Shown in pieces: positions 63,046-64,000 of a stretch of 64,000 bases of DNA. The position numbers and the translations under genes were made by a program. The stretch's first letter is position 1; every line of letters starts with the position of its first letter. The notes under the pieces were generated by a model. The model did no database searches. It saw nothing but the letters and a program-made list of their open reading frames with translations, and was not told the origin of the DNA. This stretch comes from Syngnathus acus (taxonomy: Eukaryota; Chordata; Actinopteri; Syngnathiformes; Syngnathidae): contig NC_051100.1 of NCBI RefSeq assembly GCF_901709675.1, positions 7,474,786 to 7,538,785 of the forward strand. The letters run 5' to 3'.

Positions 63046-64000
63046 GTAAGTGAAAGCAGCTCAAAAACAGGCTAAGGAAACTTTGGCCCTGCAGCCAAAC
63101 CTATGACTGCTTGTGTTTCTCACTCCATAGATTGTTTGGCCATTTAGCTTTAAAAGATTTCAATATTTTAATTGTTTTCTTACAGTGTGCTTGTATGAGA
63201 CCTAATCAAAAGGGTAAATTAGGTTTTTAAATCTGTTTTTGTGGAGATGCACACCACCCGTAGTAGCTCCTTAACTAGGCTCACTGATGTCACGCATGAA
63301 GGTTTAAACTCAAAGTTGTCTAAATTTTAAGGTATAGTTCTCCAGTGTGAGGTGGACTTTAGACTGTCTACTATAGTTTGTAAAATCTCTTGTACTGTAG
63401 TTACATATTTATTGTCATGAAACATGTGTAACACTAGCATTGTCACATATTTATATTCTTAGCTAATTGTTGTCACACCAGAGTGTTCGTACCGTTCAAC
63501 GGTCCAATGCACAAACTTGTGAAAAGTAAACAGAATGCAGGTTTGAGCAGTTTGAACATGCAGAATGTGGCTGACAGCTATGCTCATTCATTGCAAAACT
63601 GTTCAACCCTGCTCATTCTTTCGGTTTCAGTGGGAGGATCTCACTGTCCTTTGTGTTGAACTCAATAGTCTTATTCTTCACCTTAACGTCTGTTCTACAG
63701 ATTTTATCGTGTTTTTTTTGTGTGTAATCAAAACTGCTTGCGGATGTGCGTGACGAAATGACGTGCTCCAGATGCATCACTTCCGGTCGTCTGGCTTCAC
63801 CTTCCTCCTTATTGTAAAGCCCAACATACCTCACGCTTGACATATGCTGCCCTTTTTGTGTGCGGCAACGTGTCAGTTATGTGAATGACAAAATACGCTT
63901 TCGATTTCTAATGTGGATGTTGAAAACGGATGTTTTAAAATCATCTTATGATCTATAAAGCTCTAAAATAAATACATATTTTCTTTAATATATTTTCAAT
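63046..64000 (+). other. gclc: gclc intron 2 (partial)
   Basis: Follows the exon 2 donor (CCCAA then GTAAGTG). No third exon (which would begin after the split Asn codon with HPTLW-like sequence) is seen before the window ends. Confidence 0.7.

Overview
The window is vertebrate nuclear DNA, almost certainly from a compact teleost (ray-finned fish) genome. Evidence: GT-AG introns throughout, bony-vertebrate gene families with fish-like divergence, short introns, (TG)n and polypurine microsatellites, and dispersed repeats typical of teleosts (the 'GTGGGAGGAAACCGGAGTGC' family, the 'CCATCCATTTTCTAT' motif and the 'AACCTTTATTTAACCAGGCA' element). There is no bacterial or viral gene and no CRISPR array.

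Layout. 1-4994 (-): fam83b, 3' end cut by the window edge. 5018-12493: non-coding, with simple repeats and a minisatellite interrupted by a dispersed repeat. 12494-19193 (-): mlip, muscular LMNA-interacting protein, ten exons traced. 19194-30740: non-coding and repeat-rich. 30741-32689 (-): a six-exon block encoding a disordered linker and one PDZ domain that looks like PDZ1 of Scribble. 34941-49281 (-): lrrc1 (Lano), all 14 coding exons, 525 aa. 51146-56130 (-): an elongin A gene, 11 coding exons, 624 aa. 57650-59644 (+): klhl31, two coding exons, 636 aa. 62372 onward (+): gclc, first two coding exons, cut by the window edge.

Apart from elongin A, order and orientation match what I recall of human 6p12.1 (GCLC, KLHL31, LRRC1, MLIP, TINAG, FAM83B), read in reverse and much compressed. 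Elongin A sits between lrrc1 and klhl31, where I recall no human gene, and I see no tinag between mlip and fam83b.

The most interesting signal is the PDZ block. It lies between lrrc1 (LRR plus LAP-specific region, no PDZ) and mlip, on their strand. Every exon in it and in mlip is phase 0, and lrrc1 exon 13 also ends in phase 0. Joined in order, these exons stay open for about 1,548 codons, close to the length of Scribble. mlip also carries an 'SSYKSLAAIPT' motif resembling 'YRAFAAVPT' in the Scribble C-terminal region. I infer that lrrc1, the PDZ block and mlip are the parts of one ancestral Scribble-type gene. Whether the PDZ block is now transcribed with lrrc1, with mlip, or alone cannot be told from sequence.

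Splice sites were placed by hand from reading frame, GT-AG signals and recalled family sequences. Most are firm to the base; doubtful ones are flagged.
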